Assembly (NCBI GenBank): GCA_035547055.1
Contig: DASZVN010000202.1
Location: 1-9,718 of the forward strand
Direction: 5' to 3'
Source of the DNA: DASZVN01 sp035547055
GTDB taxonomy: Bacteria > Pseudomonadota > Alphaproteobacteria > Rhizobiales > Methylopilaceae
Length of the DNA stretch: 9,718 bases
Position numbers and translations under genes: made by a program. Positions within the stretch are counted from its first letter, which is position 1; each line of letters opens with the position of its first letter. Below are positions 8,591 to 9,718 of the stretch, piece after piece. The notes beneath the pieces are model-generated. The model did no database searches. It was not told where the DNA came from and worked only from the letters and a program-made list of their open reading frames with translations.

Positions 8591-9409
8591 TCAGTACGGC
8601 GGCTTGGCGAGGAGGTCGTGCTCGCTGGCGATGAGATCGTGCTCGGCCTTGCAGAGTCCGGCATCCGCGCTCACCGCCTTGCGCTGGGCGACAAGCTCGG
8701 CGCGGGCCTTGGCGAGGTCGCTCGTGAACGCGGGCGAGCTGTGGAGCACGGCGACGACCGTGCCGGCAATCGTCTCGCCGGCGACGATGGCGCTTTCGTT
8801 GTGGGCGCCGCAGATGACCCGGCTCTCGGCATAGGCGCGGGCGCGTTCCAGGATGTCGGTGGCGCGGTCGGGGGCCATCTCGGCGAAGATCAGGCCGATG
8901 GTCCAGCCCCAGGCCGAGTGGCCCGACGGGAAATCGTAGCTGGTGAGGTGCTCCTTGGGCTCGCACACCGGGCCCTCGTCGATCAGGAACGGCCGCGCCC
9001 GCTTGTTGGCCCTCTTGGGCGCATTCATCGCCACCAGGGCGTCGCGCAGCGACCGGCTCATCAGCGTTTTCAGCGCCGGCATGCTGGCGAGGTCGATCTT
9101 GGTGCCGAGCGCGCAATCGAAATTGGCCATGAGCGACGGCAGGTCGAGCCGGGCGTCGCGGGTGGCGAGATCCCAATAGGGCGTGTCCTTCAGCGCCCGC
9201 GTCGTCTTGAAGATCGTGCGGTCGGTCTCATACTCGACCGAGCCCTTCTGCGGCGCGAGATTGAGGATCGCCGTCGTGTCGGGCCGCTGATCCGCCGTCA
9301 AATAAGGCAGCGTCGCCACCGGCTTAGCCGCCGTCGCGTCCTGCGCGGCGGCCGGTCCGGCAAGTACAAGCAGAGCAGCAACGCCACCCATTCCGACAAG
9401 TGTTCTCAT
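8591..9409 (-). CDS. secreted PAP2 / class A acid phosphatase-like protein (altered motif 3)
   Basis: Class A non-specific acid phosphatases (PhoN type) hydrolyse phosphomonoesters in the periplasm through a phosphohistidine. The 272-residue protein has a clear Sec signal peptide: M-R, a hydrophobic core to about residue 18, and an AAA-QD cleavage site near 22/23. Motif 1 KX6RP is K132...R139-P140, motif 2 PSGH is 161-164, and motif 3 SRX5HX3D is S196-R197...H203, but the final Asp is Ala (A207, codon GCC). All other motif residues, including nucleophile H203 and acid H164, are present. Four cysteines (C99, C149, C200, C253) could form two disulfides. A strong GGGAGGA ribosome site precedes the ATG. 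Activity may be reduced or specialised by A207. It is monocistronic, convergent with lon. Confidence 0.9.
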   Translation of the reverse strand: MRTLVGMGGVAALLVLAGPAAAQDATAAKPVATLPYLTADQRPDTTAILNLAPQKGSVEYETDRTIFKTTRALKDTPYWDLATRDARLDLPSLMANFDCALGTKIDLASMPALKTLMSRSLRDALVAMNAPKRANKRARPFLIDEGPVCEPKEHLTSYDFPSGHSAWGWTIGLIFAEMAPDRATDILERARAYAESRVICGAHNESAIVAGETIAGTVVAVLHSSPAFTSDLAKARAELVAQRKAVSADAGLCKAEHDLIASEHDLLAKPPY

Positions 9410-9437
9410 GATTTCCTCCCGTTTGTTTTGACGTCGG

Positions 9438-9467
9438 ATGCTATTGACGGGGGGCTTGCACCGTCAA
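9438..9467 (-). promoter_or_regulatory. sigma70-like promoter for the acid phosphatase gene
   Basis: On the minus strand a -35 box TTGACG (9462-9467) is followed after 18 bases by TAGCAT (9438-9443). Transcription would start near 9431, about 22 bases before the ATG, leaving room for the GGGAGGA ribosome site (complement of about 9414-9420). The -10 resembles the TAGCGT of the other minus-strand promoter in this window. The -35 match is good and the -10 moderate. Confidence 0.5.
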
Positions 9468-9468
9468 T
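9443..9468. promoter_or_regulatory. 8-bp inverted repeat overlapping the promoter, candidate operator
   Basis: ATTGACGG (9443-9450) and CCGTCAAT (9461-9468) are exact inverse complements 10 bases apart. They fill the space between the -10 and -35 boxes of the acid phosphatase promoter and include the -35. A third TTGACG half-site lies at 9428-9433, near the start point and 16 bases from the first. A dimeric regulator bound here would block RNA polymerase. Part of the symmetry could simply follow from the -35 sequence. Confidence 0.4.
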
Positions 9469-9564
9469 GGCCCGCGACCGGCGCTATCTTTGGCGCGGTC
9501 ATCGGATCAGCGGGCGCTCCGGCGACGCGGCGCGCCGGGACCACGTGCATCCGGCCGGTCAAGC

Positions 9565-9718
9565 CTACAGGCGGCGGAGCGCGACTTCCTCGATGCGGTG
9601 GTCGGCGGCCTTGCGGAGGACGAGGCCGGCGCGGTAGCGCGTCGGCAGGATGTTTTCGCGCAGGTTCGGCAGGTTGATGCGGCTCCACAGCCGCTCCGCC
9701 ATCTCCAGCGCCTCGGCC
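9565..9718 (-). CDS. coaA: pantothenate kinase, C-terminal end (partial)
   Basis: Only the last 50 codons and the TAG stop (9565-9567) are in the window. The translated end contains WSRINLPNLRENILPTRYRAGLVL in two adjoining pieces, then RKAADHRIEEVALRRL. This closely follows the C-terminus of type I pantothenate kinase, which in E. coli has a matching NILPTRERA block and ends near EEVRLRK. CoaA phosphorylates pantothenate in the cytoplasm, the first and regulated step of coenzyme A synthesis. The catalytic P-loop lies outside the window. The stop is 155 bases before the acid phosphatase start on the same strand. In many Alphaproteobacteria coaA follows hisE at the end of a his cluster, so his genes may lie beyond the window edge. 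Confidence 0.88.
   Translation of the reverse strand, partial: AEALEMAERLWSRINLPNLRENILPTRYRAGLVLRKAADHRIEEVALRRL

Noticed and set aside
9428..9470. PHO box upstream of the acid phosphatase gene
   Set aside because: The CGTCAA copies are 16 bases or more apart and partly inverted, not direct CTGTCAT-like repeats at 11-base spacing.

Overview
The window looks like chromosomal DNA of a high-GC (about 70% by eye) alphaproteobacterium of the order Hyphomicrobiales, most plausibly Methylobacterium or a close relative. This rests on the gene order murA - DUF2948 - hisD - UPF0262 - low-molecular-weight phosphatase, on the families restricted to Alphaproteobacteria (DUF2948, UPF0262), and on strong G/C bias at third codon positions. 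The genus is an inference; no rRNA or other marker is present.

Region 1 (1-4263, + strand) is a compact conserved housekeeping cluster. It starts with the possible tail of an upstream gene, then murA (peptidoglycan precursor synthesis), a DUF2948 gene, hisD (last step of histidine synthesis), a UPF0262 gene and a low-molecular-weight phosphatase-fold gene. After a 134-base gap behind murA the last four genes are packed with spacings of 3, 1 and -4 bases, so they very probably share one transcript. From memory of related genomes, infA and maf would be expected next. Instead there is a block of inverted repeats and a gene on the other strand.

Region 2 (4264-5563) holds two short minus-strand genes: an unrecognised small membrane protein and a pyridoxamine-5'-phosphate-oxidase-fold (split-barrel flavin) protein. 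A 239-base divergent intergenic region follows, with a sigma70-like promoter facing left and a good heat-shock (sigma32-type) promoter facing right.

Region 3 (5564-8460, + strand) is a two-gene heat-shock operon. A 135-residue Hsp20/alpha-crystallin protein is translationally coupled (ATGA overlap) to an 818-residue Lon protease. The operon ends in a 13-bp perfect hairpin whose sequence core also appears twice at the end of region 1.

Region 4 (8461-9718, - strand) holds two hairpins, a secreted PAP2/class A acid-phosphatase-like protein with an altered third active-site motif, its promoter overlapped by an 8-bp inverted repeat, and the C-terminal 50 codons of coaA (pantothenate kinase).

There is no tRNA, rRNA, insertion sequence, phage gene or CRISPR array. 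The window is mostly ordinary core genome. The points most worth a second look are the sHsp-Lon module with a tail-less sHsp, the shared palindrome family, and the Asp-to-Ala change in the acid phosphatase.
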